Positions 8,937 through 17,799 of a DNA stretch of 64,000 nucleotides are shown here, one piece after another; position 1 is the first letter of the stretch, and every line of letters begins with the position of its first letter. Location of the stretch: the NCBI RefSeq assembly GCF_040548735.1, contig NZ_JBEPSD010000001.1, positions 1,178,001-1,242,000 of the forward strand, given 5' to 3'. Below the pieces are notes generated by a model. The model was not told the DNA's origin, made no database searches, and saw nothing but the letters and a program-made list of their open reading frames with translations. A program made the translations under genes and the position numbers. The stretch is from Rhodanobacter soli (GTDB lineage Bacteria > Pseudomonadota > Gammaproteobacteria > Xanthomonadales > Rhodanobacteraceae).

Positions 8937-9623
8937 ATGAACTACATCATCGACGCACCCGCCATTCCCAGCCTGCCGGTCATCGGTTCCGACCAGCGTT
9001 TTCCGATCCGTCGGGTGTTCTGCATCGGCCGCAACTACGCCGAGCACGCGCGCGAGATGGGCGCCACGGTGGACAAGTCCACGCCGATGTTCTTCTGCAA
9101 GCCGGCCGATGCGGTGGTCGGCGACGGCGCCGACGTGGCGTATCCGCAGGCCACGGCCGACCTGCACCACGAGGTGGAGATGGTGGTGGCGCTGGGTGCC
9201 GGCGGCCACGACCTCAGCCCCGCGCAGGCCAAGGCGCTGGTGTGGGGCTACGGGGTGGGGCTGGACCTGACCCGCCGCGACCTGCAGGCGCAGGCCAAGG
9301 CCAAGGGCCATCCGTGGGACGTGGCCAAGGGCTTCGACCATTCCGCTCCGATCTCTGCGCTGCGCCCGGCCGACGCGGCGACCGTGGATGCACAGACCGT
9401 GCTGCGGCTCAGCGTGAATGGCGAACTGCGTCAACAGAGCACGCTGGGCGAGATGGTGCATGACGTGCCGCACATCCTGGCGGCGCTGTCCACGCTGTTC
9501 GAGCTGAAGGCCGGCGACCTGGTCTTCACCGGCACGCCGGCCGGCGTTGCTGCGTTGCAGCGCGGCGACCGCTTCTATGCCGAGCTGGTCGGCGTGGCGG
9601 AACTGCGCGGCCGGATCGTCTGA
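8937..9623 (+). CDS. Fumarylacetoacetate hydrolase family protein
   Basis: A 228-residue single-domain enzyme of the FAH superfamily, close in length and motifs to fumarylpyruvate and acylpyruvate hydrolases. Visible features are [15 protein letters not shown] near residue 30, the [11 protein letters not shown] stretch, the metal-ligand region [11 protein letters not shown] (residues about 78-88), and [19 protein letters not shown] at the end. It should cleave a C-C bond in a beta-diketo acid from aromatic or amino-acid breakdown. The neighbours do not say which. The ATG at 8937 is chosen because upstream sequence in this frame is antisense to the adaptor gene. Confidence 0.85.
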   Translation: MNYIIDAPAIPSLPVIGSDQRFPIRRVFCIGRNYAEHAREMGATVDKSTPMFFCKPADAVVGDGADVAYPQATADLHHEVEMVVALGAGGHDLSPAQAKALVWGYGVGLDLTRRDLQAQAKAKGHPWDVAKGFDHSAPISALRPADAATVDAQTVLRLSVNGELRQQSTLGEMVHDVPHILAALSTLFELKAGDLVFTGTPAGVAALQRGDRFYAELVGVAELRGRIV

Positions 9624-9711
9624 TCTTCCACGAAGCCTTCATCTGTTCGCGCCTAGCTTGTCGCGCTACATTCGACGCGCCATCCGGCCCAACCAAGGGA
9701 GTACCAGCAGC

Positions 9712-10122
9712 ATGAGCATGATCAGCGAGTTCAAGGCCTTCGCCATGCGTGGCAATGTCATCGACCTGGCGGTCGGCGTGGTCATCGGCGGCGCTTTCGG
9801 CAAGATCGTCACCTCCCTGGTCGACCAGATCATCATGCCGCCGATCGGCTGGCTCACCGGCGGCATCGACTTCAGCCAGCTGAAGTGGGTGCTCAAGCCG
9901 GCCGACGTCACCGACCCGGCGCACAAGGTGGCGGAAGTGGCGATCCAGTACGGTGCGTTCATCAACACGCTGATCCAGTTCATCATCATCGCGTTCGCGA
10001 TCTTCATGGTGATCAAGGGGATCAACAAGCTCAGCCGCAAGCAGGAAGAGGCCCCCGCCGCGCCGCCGGCCGACGTGGCCCTGTTGACCGAAATCCGCGA
10101 TTTGCTGAAGAACAAGCCATAA
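9712..10122 (+). CDS. mscL: Large-conductance mechanosensitive channel MscL
   Basis: A 136-residue inner membrane channel that opens under high membrane tension to release solutes on hypo-osmotic shock. The amphipathic N-terminus [21 protein letters not shown], the first helix with [12 protein letters not shown], the periplasmic loop and the second helix ([18 protein letters not shown]) are all as expected. The C-terminal bundle [12 protein letters not shown] is intact. Length is normal. The ATG at 9712 follows an AGGGAG site. Confidence 0.96.
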   Translation: MSMISEFKAFAMRGNVIDLAVGVVIGGAFGKIVTSLVDQIIMPPIGWLTGGIDFSQLKWVLKPADVTDPAHKVAEVAIQYGAFINTLIQFIIIAFAIFMVIKGINKLSRKQEEAPAAPPADVALLTEIRDLLKNKP

Positions 10123-10137
10123 CGAGAGAAGCCATGG

Positions 10138-10170
10138 CTTCGTAGGGCCAGCACTGCCCGCCCTACGAAG
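10138..10170. repeat. GTAGGGC palindromic repeat, possible terminator after mscL
   Basis: Arms CTTCGTAGGGC (10138-10148) and GCCCTACGAAG (10160-10170) are perfectly complementary around an 11-base loop. The core GTAGGGC-GCACTGCCC recurs at 17727-17747, so this is a repeat family and not only a local terminator. No U-run follows. Confidence 0.6.
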
Positions 10171-10254
10171 CGGCTCCCCCGTTACCATGACTTCTGGCCT
10201 AAGCGGCAACCGGCAACAACGCCATAATCGGGGTTTACCCAGCGGAGTCCCCCG

Positions 10255-11688
10255 ATGCGCCGTCTTCCCCTCACCCTGCTCGCCGCCGGCCTGCTGGCCA
10301 GCGGCATCGCCAGCGCCGCCACCACCACGATTCCCGCCACGGCCGTAAAGACGGCCGAACAGCTGCGCGACCAGGCACTGCACGACGACACCGCGTACAA
10401 GGTCACTGCATCGCTGACCACCGAGGTCGGCGCGCGCATGGCCGGCAGCGAGGCCGATCGGCGCGCGGTCGACTGGGCCGTGGCGAAGTTCAAGGAACTG
10501 GGCTACGACAAGGTCTACACCGAAGCGGTGACGTACCCGCTGTGGGTGCGCCGCAGCGAGCACGCCGCGATCGTGGCGCCGTTCCCGCAGCCGCTGGTGC
10601 TGACCGCGCTGGGTTATTCGGCCGGCACGCCGAAGGGCGGGCTGACCGCCGAGGTGGTGAAGTTCGACACGCTGGACGCGCTGAAGGCGGCCGATCCGGC
10701 CAGCATCAAGGGCAAGATCGTCTACGTTGGCTACCGCATGGAGCGCGCGAAGGACGGCCACGGCTACGGCATGGGCTCGGCCGTGCGCACGATGGGTGCG
10801 GTGATCGCCCAGGCCAAGGGCGCCGCCGCTTACCTGCTGCGCTCGGTCGGCACCGACGCGCAGCAGCGCGCCGCGCATACCGGCGTCACCGGTTTCCGCG
10901 ACCCGGCCAAGGCGATCCCCGCCGCCGCACTGACCAACCCCGACGCCGACCAGCTCGAGCGCGTGCTGGCCTACGGCAAACCGGTCACGCTGAAGCTCGA
11001 TCTCGACTGCGGCGTGGTCGGCGAATACACCGGCGCCAACGTGATCGGCGAGATCACCGGCCGCAAGCACCCCGACCAAGTGGTGGCGATCGGCGGCCAC
11101 CTCGATTCATGGGACCTGGGTACCGGCGCGATCGACGACGGCGCCGGCGTGGCGATCGCGATGGCCGCCGGCAAGCTGATCCGCGACCTGCCGCAGCGGC
11201 CCGACCGCACGATCCGCGTGATCGCGTTCGCCAATGAGGAGATGGGCCTGTGGGGCGGCCGCGCCTACGCCGACAAGCACGGCGCCGAGGTGGCGAAGTT
11301 CCAGCTCGGCACCGAGTCCGATTTCGGCGCCGGCAAGATCTGGCGCATGAGCGCCAGCGTGAAGCCCGAGGCGCGCGAGGCGATCGGCCAGATCGCCAGG
11401 GTGCTGGAACCGGTCGGCGTGGCCTACGACGCCACGCGTCCCGGCGGCGGTGGTTCGGATCTGTCGCAGATGCACGCCAAGGGCATGGCCGCGCTGTCGC
11501 TGACCCAGGACGGCACGAAGTACTTCGACTGGCACCACACTCCCAACGACACGCTGGACAAGATCGATCCGGCCGAGCTGGCGCAGAACGTGGCGGTGTA
11601 CGCGGCGTTCTCGTACATGGCCGCCCAGGCCCACGGCGACTTCGGTTCTGCCCCCGGCGCGTTCGCGAAGGACGGCGCCGGCGAGTGA
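10255..11688 (+). CDS. Exported M28-family zinc aminopeptidase
   Basis: A 477-residue secreted peptidase. Residues 1-21 form a signal peptide (RRLPLTLLAAGLLASG, cut after ASA). A protease-associated (PA) insert lies at about 125-250. The M28 zinc site is visible: H282 in GGHLDSWDLG, D294 in AIDDGAG, E328-E329 in ANEEMG, D356 in ESDFG and H428/H429 in DWHHTPNDT. It should act in the periplasm or outside the cell on peptide N-termini. A CATAAT hexamer at 10223-10228 may be its -10 element. A dispersed repeat abuts the stop codon. Confidence 0.9.
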   Translation: MRRLPLTLLAAGLLASGIASAATTTIPATAVKTAEQLRDQALHDDTAYKVTASLTTEVGARMAGSEADRRAVDWAVAKFKELGYDKVYTEAVTYPLWVRRSEHAAIVAPFPQPLVLTALGYSAGTPKGGLTAEVVKFDTLDALKAADPASIKGKIVYVGYRMERAKDGHGYGMGSAVRTMGAVIAQAKGAAAYLLRSVGTDAQQRAAHTGVTGFRDPAKAIPAAALTNPDADQLERVLAYGKPVTLKLDLDCGVVGEYTGANVIGEITGRKHPDQVVAIGGHLDSWDLGTGAIDDGAGVAIAMAAGKLIRDLPQRPDRTIRVIAFANEEMGLWGGRAYADKHGAEVAKFQLGTESDFGAGKIWRMSASVKPEAREAIGQIARVLEPVGVAYDATRPGGGGSDLSQMHAKGMAALSLTQDGTKYFDWHHTPNDTLDKIDPAELAQNVAVYAAFSYMAAQAHGDFGSAPGAFAKDGAGE

Positions 11689-11693
11689 TGGAC

Positions 11694-11758
11694 TCTGCTC
11701 CCTCCCCTGCTTGCGGGGGAGGGTTGGGCGACTGAAAGGAGTCCTTCAGGTGAGGGGT
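11694..11758. repeat. Dispersed intergenic repeat, copy 2
   Basis: The reverse complement of this stretch aligns along nearly its whole length with 2599-2664. It starts five bases after the peptidase stop codon, between convergent genes. Further C-rich sequence to 11812 may be a degenerate partner arm. Confidence 0.7.
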
Positions 11759-11812
11759 CGCTCTTCGCTGCAAGATCAGGAGCACCCCTCCCAACCTCCC
11801 CGGAGTCCGTCG

Positions 11813-12205
11813 TCACTTCGCGTAATACTGCCCCGACGCCACCAGCGGTTCGGGGATGCAGAACGTCTTCGACCGCACGGTGATCGCGATCGGCACCAGC
11901 ACTTCCTTCTCGACGCCGCCCACGGTGGCACACGAGGCCTCCGGCGGCAGCCGGTAGTGGATGATGCGCACGGTGTACTGCGGGCAGACGTCCGAACAGG
12001 GGAATTCGGCGACCACCGGAACGTTGCGGTAGCGGCCCAGTTCCACCGTGGTGTTCATCAGCGCGGCCTTGTCCCACGGCTTGCCGGCCCAGGCCTGCAA
12101 GGCGGCGGCGTCCATCTGCGCGGGGGTGCCGGCGCAGGCGGTGGCGCCGATGGCCATGCCGGCGACGGCGGCGAATACGGTGACGACCGATGCCAGGCTG
12201 CGCAT
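11813..12205 (-). CDS. Exported protein of unknown function
   Basis: A 130-residue protein with a likely Sec signal peptide (residues 1 to about 24, SLASVVTVFAAVAGMAIGATA). The mature part holds four or five cysteines, including CSDVC in a PCSDVCPQYTVRIIHY stretch, which suggests disulfide bonds in the periplasm. The cysteine after ATA is not a convincing lipobox because the -3 residue is alanine. I do not recognise a family. It ends against the repeat copy at 11694-11758 and starts 58 bases from the RND transporter stop; the two genes run in the same direction. Confidence 0.6.
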   Translation of the reverse strand: MRSLASVVTVFAAVAGMAIGATACAGTPAQMDAAALQAWAGKPWDKAALMNTTVELGRYRNVPVVAEFPCSDVCPQYTVRIIHYRLPPEASCATVGGVEKEVLVPIAITVRSKTFCIPEPLVASGQYYAK

Positions 12206-12263
12206 GTCCGCTCCCTCGATGACGAAGCGGCCAGCCTAGTCGCGGACGGCTGAACGCCGCAAG

Positions 12264-15200
12264 CTACCGCGCCGGCGATGTCCTGCCCGATCGCTGGAAG
12301 CGTTGCTGCAGCTGGTCCATGTAGATGTAGATTACCGGCGTCAGGTACAGCGTGAGGATCTGCGAGAACACCAGGCCGCCGACCACCGCCAGGCCCAGCG
12401 AGCGGCGCACCTCGGCGCCGGCGCCGATGCCCAGCGCGATCGGCAGGGTGCCGGCCATCGCCGCCATGCTGGTCATCATGATCGGGCGGAAGCGCACGCG
12501 GCAGGCGTCGAAGATCGCCTGCGCGGGCGACATGCCTTCCTCGCGCTGTCGCTCCAGCGCAAAGTCGATCAGCATGATCGCGTTCTTCTTGACGATGCCG
12601 ATCAGCATCACGATGCCGACGAAGGCGAACAGGTCCAGCGAAGCGTTGAAGATCACCAGGGTCAGCAGCGCGCCGACCGCCGCCGCCGGCAGGCCGGACA
12701 GGATCGTCAGCGGATGGATGAAGCTCTCGTACAGGATGCCCAGCACCAGGTAGATCACGAACACCGCCAGCAGCAACAGCATGCCCATGCCCTGCATGGA
12801 CTGCTGGAACGCCTGCGCGGTGCCCTGCACGCTGCCGCTGATGGTCGCCGGCAGGCCCATCGTGTCCATCGCGCTGTTGATGCGGGTCACCGCATCGCTG
12901 AGCGACACGCCCGGCGCCAGGTTGAACGACACCGTCACCGCCGGCAGCTGGCCCTGGTGGTTCACCGTCAGCGCCTGCGGCTCGCGTGCGAAACTGGCCA
13001 CCGCGCTGAGCGGCACCAGGCTGCCGCTGTTCGAGGTGACGTACAGCTGCGACAGCACCGCCGGATCGTCCTGCAACTTGCGTTCGACCTGCAGGATCAC
13101 CCAGTACTGCGTGGCCGAACCGTAGATGGTGGAAACCTGGTTCTCGCCGAAGCCGATGCCCAGCGCCGTCTGCACCTGCGCCATGGTCAATCCGAGCGGC
13201 GCCAGCTTGGCGCGGTCGACCTTGACCACGATCGACGGGCTGTTGAGATCCAGGTCGTTGGTGACGTCCTCGAAACCCGGCAGCGCGGCGAATGCGCGGG
13301 TCACCTTGCCGCTCCAGTCGTACAGCTGGTCGAGGTTCACCGACTGCAGCGTGTACTGGTATTGCGCCTTGGATTGCCGCCCGCCGATCTGGATCGCCGG
13401 CGCATTCTGGATATAGCTGCGGATGCCCGCCACCGTCGCCAGCTTCGGCCGCAACTCCTGGATGATGCCGTCCGGACCGAGCTTGCGTTCGTGCGCCGGC
13501 TTCAGCAGCATCAGGATCGAGCCGTTGTTGATCGTGCTGCGCGCGCCGCCCGCGCCCACGGTGGACATGTAGCCGGCGATGTTCGGGTCCTTCGCCACGA
13601 TGTCGACCAGCTGCTGCTGGCGCGCCAGCATGCCTTCGAACGACACGTCCTCCGGCCCTTCCGTGTTGACGCGCAGCTGGCCGTTGTCGCCGGCCGGGAT
13701 GAAATCCTTCGGCGTCGCGTAGAACAGCAGCGCGGTGGCCAGCAGGCTCACCCCGAAACCGGCCAGCACCAGGCGCGGACGATCCATGCACCAGCGCAGG
13801 CTGCTCGCGTAGCCGCGCTGCACGGCGCTGAAGCCGCGGTCGAAGCCGGCGATCAGCCAGTTCTTCTTCTCGTGCTCGTGCGCCTTGACGAAGCGGCTGC
13901 ACAGCATCGGCGTCAGCGTGATCGCGACGATGCCGGAGATCAGGATCGCCACGCTGATCACCACCGCGAACTCGTGGAACAGCCGGCCCACGATGCCGCC
14001 CATGAACATCACCGGGATGAACACCGCGATCAGCGACAGCGTCATCGAGAAGATGGTGAAACCAACCTCGCCGGCGCCCTTGAGCGCCGCCTCGTACGGC
14101 GGCACGCCCGCCTCCATGTGGCGCACGATGTTCTCCAGCATCACGATCGCGTCATCCACCACGAAGCCGACCGCCAGTGTCAGCGCCAGCAGCGAGAGAT
14201 TGTCCAGGCTGTAGCCCAGCGCGTACATCACGCCGAACGTGCCCAGCACCGAGATCGGCAGCGCCACCGCCGGGATCAGCGTGGCGGACAGGTTGCCGAG
14301 GAACAGGTAGATCACGAACACCACCAGCGCGCCGGCCAGCAGCAGGGTGAACTGCACGTCGTCGACCGACTCGCGGATCGACTGCGAGCGGTCGTACAGC
14401 GTGTCCAGCGTGATCGACGGCGGCAACCCGGCGCGGAAGCTGGGCAGCACCGCCTTGATCCGGTCCACCGTCGCCACCGTGTTCGCGCCCGGCTGGCGCT
14501 GGATCGCCAGCACGATCGCCTGCTTGCCGTTGTACGAGCTGACGCGCTGATCGTCCTGCACGCTGTCGCGCGCCGTGCCGATGTCGCCCACGTGCACCGG
14601 CGCGCCATTGCGGTACGCCACCACCACGTCGTTGTACGCGGCCGCGCGCAGCAGCTGGCCGTCGCTGCGGATCGGCAGTTGCTGGCGCTTGCCGTACAGC
14701 GAGCCGGTGGACTGGTTGACGTTGGCGTCGGCGATGGCGTTCTGCACCTGGTCGATGCCGATGCCGCTGGCGGCCAGCCGGTCCGGGTCCACGCTGATCC
14801 GCACCGCGTACTTCTGCGAGCCGTACACGTTCACCTGGGCCACGCCGTCGATCATCGACAGCTGCTGCGCCAGCTCGGTCTCGGCGTACTCGTCGACCTG
14901 GGTCAGCGGCATCGTCGACGAGCTCATCGCCAGGTACAGGATCGCCGCGTCGGCCGGGTTGACCTTGCGGAACGTGGGCGGCGTGGTCATCTCCTTCGGC
15001 AGCTGGCGCAGCGCCGAGGAAATCGCCGACTGCACGTCCTGCGCGGCCGCGTCGATGTTGCGGTCCAGCTCGAAGCTCAGCGTGATCGAGGTGGAGCCAA
15101 GCGCGCTGGTCGAGCTCATCGAGCTGATCCCGGCGATGGTCGACAGCCGGCCCTCCAGCGGCGTGGCCACCGCCGACGCCATCGTCTCCGGCGAGGCGCC

Positions 15201-15356
15201 GGGCAGGCTGGCGCTGATGCTGATGGTGGGGAAGTCGACGTTCGGCAGCTCGTTCACCGGCAGCTGCGGATAGGCGACGATGCCGAACACCAGCAGCGCC
15301 GTCATCAGCAGCGTGGTCATCACCGGGCGGCGGATGCAGAGCTCCGGAATGTTCAT
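12264..15356 (-). CDS. RND multidrug efflux transporter, MdtC/AcrB family
   Basis: A 1030-residue inner membrane proton-drug antiporter. It begins NIPELCIRRPVMTTLLM as in MdtB/MdtC/MuxC types. Visible are the proton-relay aspartate pair in AVGFVVDDAIVMLENI (about residue 400), the helix-10 lysine region GIVKKNAIMLIDFA, and two large periplasmic loops. Length is full. It starts four bases after the adaptor stop, so the two are one transcript. Only one RND gene is present, unlike the MdtB-MdtC pair, so it should be a homotrimer. No outer membrane channel gene is in the operon. Confidence 0.93.
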   Translation of the reverse strand: MNIPELCIRRPVMTTLLMTALLVFGIVAYPQLPVNELPNVDFPTISISASLPGASPETMASAVATPLEGRLSTIAGISSMSSTSALGSTSITLSFELDRNIDAAAQDVQSAISSALRQLPKEMTTPPTFRKVNPADAAILYLAMSSSTMPLTQVDEYAETELAQQLSMIDGVAQVNVYGSQKYAVRISVDPDRLAASGIGIDQVQNAIADANVNQSTGSLYGKRQQLPIRSDGQLLRAAAYNDVVVAYRNGAPVHVGDIGTARDSVQDDQRVSSYNGKQAIVLAIQRQPGANTVATVDRIKAVLPSFRAGLPPSITLDTLYDRSQSIRESVDDVQFTLLLAGALVVFVIYLFLGNLSATLIPAVALPISVLGTFGVMYALGYSLDNLSLLALTLAVGFVVDDAIVMLENIVRHMEAGVPPYEAALKGAGEVGFTIFSMTLSLIAVFIPVMFMGGIVGRLFHEFAVVISVAILISGIVAITLTPMLCSRFVKAHEHEKKNWLIAGFDRGFSAVQRGYASSLRWCMDRPRLVLAGFGVSLLATALLFYATPKDFIPAGDNGQLRVNTEGPEDVSFEGMLARQQQLVDIVAKDPNIAGYMSTVGAGGARSTINNGSILMLLKPAHERKLGPDGIIQELRPKLATVAGIRSYIQNAPAIQIGGRQSKAQYQYTLQSVNLDQLYDWSGKVTRAFAALPGFEDVTNDLDLNSPSIVVKVDRAKLAPLGLTMAQVQTALGIGFGENQVSTIYGSATQYWVILQVERKLQDDPAVLSQLYVTSNSGSLVPLSAVASFAREPQALTVNHQGQLPAVTVSFNLAPGVSLSDAVTRINSAMDTMGLPATISGSVQGTAQAFQQSMQGMGMLLLLAVFVIYLVLGILYESFIHPLTILSGLPAAAVGALLTLVIFNASLDLFAFVGIVMLIGIVKKNAIMLIDFALERQREEGMSPAQAIFDACRVRFRPIMMTSMAAMAGTLPIALGIGAGAEVRRSLGLAVVGGLVFSQILTLYLTPVIYIYMDQLQQRFQRSGRTSPAR

Positions 15357-15360
15357 CCGA

Positions 15361-16557
15361 TCACCCCTTGACGACGGCGGCGCTGCCGTCGACCAACAGC
15401 ATCTGGCCTTCGGTGACCACCTGCTCGCCGGCCTTCAGGCCCTTGTCGATGACGGTACGCCCGGCGCTGGTCGGACCAGGGGTGACGTAGCGCTGCTGCA
15501 CCTTGCCGTCGGCACCGAGCACGAACACGAAGTTGCCGCTGCTGGAACTCTGCAGCGCATGCACCGGCACGCTGACCACGTTGGCCAGGCGCGTGGTGGG
15601 CAGGCTCACCTGCACGAACTGGCCGGGGGTGAGCCGGTGCCCGGCATTGTCGAAGCGCGCCTTCAGCACGATGGTGCCGGTCGTGGCGTCGACCGCGTTG
15701 TCGATGAAATCCAGGGTGCCGGCTAGCGGCGCGCCCTTGTCGCCGGAGATGGTCACCTGCACGGCGATCGCGCCGTTGGCCAGCGCGGCGCGCACGGCGG
15801 GCAGGCTGTCCTCGGGAATGTTGAACGCCACGCGCACCGGCTCGACCTGGTTGAGCACCACGATATCGGTGCTGTCGGCGCTGATCTGCGCGCCCGGCCA
15901 CACCAGCGGCGCGCCGGCGATGCCGTCGAACGGGGCGACGATGCGCGCATAGTCGAGCTGGGTCTGCGCCAGTTCCTGCGCGGCCCGGTCGCTCTGCAGC
16001 GTGGCCCGGGCCACCGCCAGGTTAGCCTGGTACAGGTCGTAGTCCGCCTTCGAGACGAAACCCTTGGCCAGCATGTCGGCATAACGCCGCTGGTCGGCCT
16101 GCGCCTTCTGCAGCAGCGCCTGGTCGCGCGCCACGCTGCCGCGCGCCTGGTCCAGTTGCGCCTGCAGCAATCGCGGATCGATCTGCGCCAGCACGCTGCC
16201 CTTGCGCACCAGCGCGCCAGGCGTGAACGACAGCGACTCGAGCTGGCCGGAGACCCGTGCGCGCAGGCTCACCGTCGACCACGCCTCGACCCGGCCCACC
16301 AGCTTCAGCGACAGTTCGACGTCGCCCTGGCTGGCGCTGGCCACTTCGACCGGCACCTCTGCCGGTGTCTTGGCGGCCTTGCTGTTGTCGCCGGCACCGC
16401 GCCCGAAATGCATGGCCAGCGCGATCGCCAGCAGGACAGCCACCACGAGGACGATTTTTTTCCAGGACATGCGCGGGGGCTTCTCGATCTTCGCGCCACG
16501 CGCGGTGGCGATGGCGGGGTTCTTGCGCGGTCGGGGAACCGCAGGGCCGGTGACCAT
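15361..16557 (-). CDS. RND periplasmic adaptor (MdtA/AcrA-like)
   Basis: A 398-residue membrane fusion protein. A basic N-terminal tail is followed by one hydrophobic anchor (about residues 33-47). Lipoyl halves (VSLRARVSGQLESL and YARIVAPFDGIAGAP) flank a helical hairpin, then come barrel and membrane-proximal domains. The start is uncertain: ATG 16557 gives a 29-residue cytoplasmic tail, while ATG 16470 (MSWKKIVL) starts directly at the anchor. Neither has a clear ribosome site. It links the downstream RND pump to an outer membrane channel. Confidence 0.88.
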   Translation of the reverse strand: MVTGPAVPRPRKNPAIATARGAKIEKPPRMSWKKIVLVVAVLLAIALAMHFGRGAGDNSKAAKTPAEVPVEVASASQGDVELSLKLVGRVEAWSTVSLRARVSGQLESLSFTPGALVRKGSVLAQIDPRLLQAQLDQARGSVARDQALLQKAQADQRRYADMLAKGFVSKADYDLYQANLAVARATLQSDRAAQELAQTQLDYARIVAPFDGIAGAPLVWPGAQISADSTDIVVLNQVEPVRVAFNIPEDSLPAVRAALANGAIAVQVTISGDKGAPLAGTLDFIDNAVDATTGTIVLKARFDNAGHRLTPGQFVQVSLPTTRLANVVSVPVHALQSSSSGNFVFVLGADGKVQQRYVTPGPTSAGRTVIDKGLKAGEQVVTEGQMLLVDGSAAVVKG

Positions 16558-16663
16558 GCACCAAGCTCGTTACAACGCGTGTGACGGCTTCAGGTTGACC
16601 CGTCGGACGACACGCCAGGCGCCCACTATGCCGCGGATTCCGCCGCGCACGACCCCGACCTAT

Positions 16664-16679
16664 GGCACTGGTCAGTGCC
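16664..16679. promoter_or_regulatory. Candidate MarR operator ahead of the RND operon
   Basis: GGCACTG and CAGTGCC are complementary arms around GT. This 16-base palindrome lies between the MarR gene stop and the adaptor start, where a MarR protein would block efflux transcription. Confidence 0.4.
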
Positions 16680-16693
16680 GCCGCATGCACGCA

Positions 16694-17146
16694 TCAGGCC
16701 GTGCCGTCGCCCTGCTCCAGCGCCAGCAGGTTGTCCTTGATCCGGCCGATCACCGCCAGCGCCTGCTGCAGCTCGTCGTGGCCGATGCCGCGGGTGGCGT
16801 CCTTGCGCAGCTCGCGCGCGATGATCTCCATGTCGCCCACGATCACGCGCGCCTGGTCGGTGACGTACAGCCGCCAGGCGCGACGATCCTTCGGATCCGG
16901 CCGGCGCTCGACGAAACCGGCCGCTTGCAGCCGGTCGATCACCCGGCCCACCGCGATCGGTTCCATTTCCAGGAACTCGGCCAGCTCGGTTTGCCGCAGG
17001 CCTTCGCGGTGGTACAACACCTTGGTCGCGCGCCATTGCGCGCGGGTCAGCCCGAATTTCACCGCGCGCCGATCGAAGTGCTTGCGGAACAGCAAGGTCA
17101 CGTCGCTGAGCAGATAGCCGAAGGAAATGTCTTCCGTTTTCGCCAT
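16694..17146 (-). CDS. MarR-family regulator of the RND operon
   Basis: A 150-residue winged-helix repressor. The DNA-binding part is LRQTELAEFLEMEPIAVGRV, followed by the recognition/wing stretch RLQAAGFVERRPDPKDRRAW. Helices at both ends make the dimer. I chose ATG 17146 (MAKTEDISF), preceded by an AGGCGG site; a GTG at 17164 would add six residues. It is transcribed toward the adaptor and RND genes, and a palindrome lies in the 136-base gap, so it probably represses that pump and releases DNA on binding an effector. Confidence 0.85.
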   Translation of the reverse strand: MAKTEDISFGYLLSDVTLLFRKHFDRRAVKFGLTRAQWRATKVLYHREGLRQTELAEFLEMEPIAVGRVIDRLQAAGFVERRPDPKDRRAWRLYVTDQARVIVGDMEIIARELRKDATRGIGHDELQQALAVIGRIKDNLLALEQGDGTA

Positions 17147-17208
17147 GACCGGTAGCCGCCTCACCAGGCTCGAATGCCTGCCTGAAGCATAAGGTAAGCC
17201 GCCACCCC

Positions 17209-17730
17209 ATGCCCATCCAGATCATCCACACCGACATCACCCGCCTGGCGGTGGATGCCATCGTCAACGCGGCGAATCCCAGCCTGCTCGGCGGCGGCGG
17301 CGTGGACGGCGCGATCCACCGCGCCGCCGGCCCGGCCCTGCTGCAAGCCTGCCGGGCGCTGCCGGAGATCGCACCCGGCGTACGCTGCCCCACCGGCGAG
17401 GCGCGCATCACACCCGGGTTCGCCCTGCCCGCGCGCTGGGTGATCCACACGGTGGGGCCGGTCTGGCATGGCGGTACCCAGGATGAGGCGCAGTTGCTGG
17501 AACGTTGCCATCGCAATGCACTGCAGCTGCTGCGCGAGCGGCGGCTGCACACGATCGCGTTCCCGGCAATCAGCTGCGGCGTCTACGGCTACCCCGCCGC
17601 GCAAGCCGCCGCGGTGGCGGTGGCTGCGTTGCGTGACGCGCTGGCCACTACGGATGACATCGACGTGACGCTGTGCTGTTTCAGCGACGTCATGCGCGCG
17701 GTGTTCCAGCACGCGCTGGACCAGGCGTAG
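17209..17730 (+). CDS. Macrodomain protein, YmdB-like O-acetyl-ADP-ribose deacetylase
   Basis: A 173-residue single macrodomain. The ADP-ribose-binding motifs are clear: [22 protein letters not shown] (first loop, asparagine and aspartate positions kept), the [12 protein letters not shown] stretch and the second loop [12 protein letters not shown]. This family removes acetyl or ADP-ribosyl groups, linked in E. coli to stress signalling. Length matches YmdB. It is divergent from the MarR gene with a 62-base gap. Its stop codon TAG is part of a GTAGGGC repeat. Confidence 0.9.
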   Translation: MPIQIIHTDITRLAVDAIVNAANPSLLGGGGVDGAIHRAAGPALLQACRALPEIAPGVRCPTGEARITPGFALPARWVIHTVGPVWHGGTQDEAQLLERCHRNALQLLRERRLHTIAFPAISCGVYGYPAAQAAAVAVAALRDALATTDDIDVTLCCFSDVMRAVFQHALDQA

Positions 17731-17747
17731 GGCGGGCACTGCCCACC
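17727..17747. repeat. GTAGGGC repeat fragment overlapping a stop codon
   Basis: The sequence GTAGGGCGGGCACTGCCC is a second copy of the core seen at 10138-10170. The TAG stop of the macrodomain gene falls inside it. The 69-base gap to the BatD stop holds nothing else I recognise. Confidence 0.5.
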
Positions 17748-17799
17748 GCTCTTGCGTCACCTCGCAGCAAAAGCCGGCCGGCCCTGCGGCGCCGTCCGT

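Noticed and set aside
12303..15371. 1022-residue open frame on the plus strand
   Set aside because: It is exactly antisense to the RND transporter and is made of H/R/Q-rich shadow sequence with no domain.
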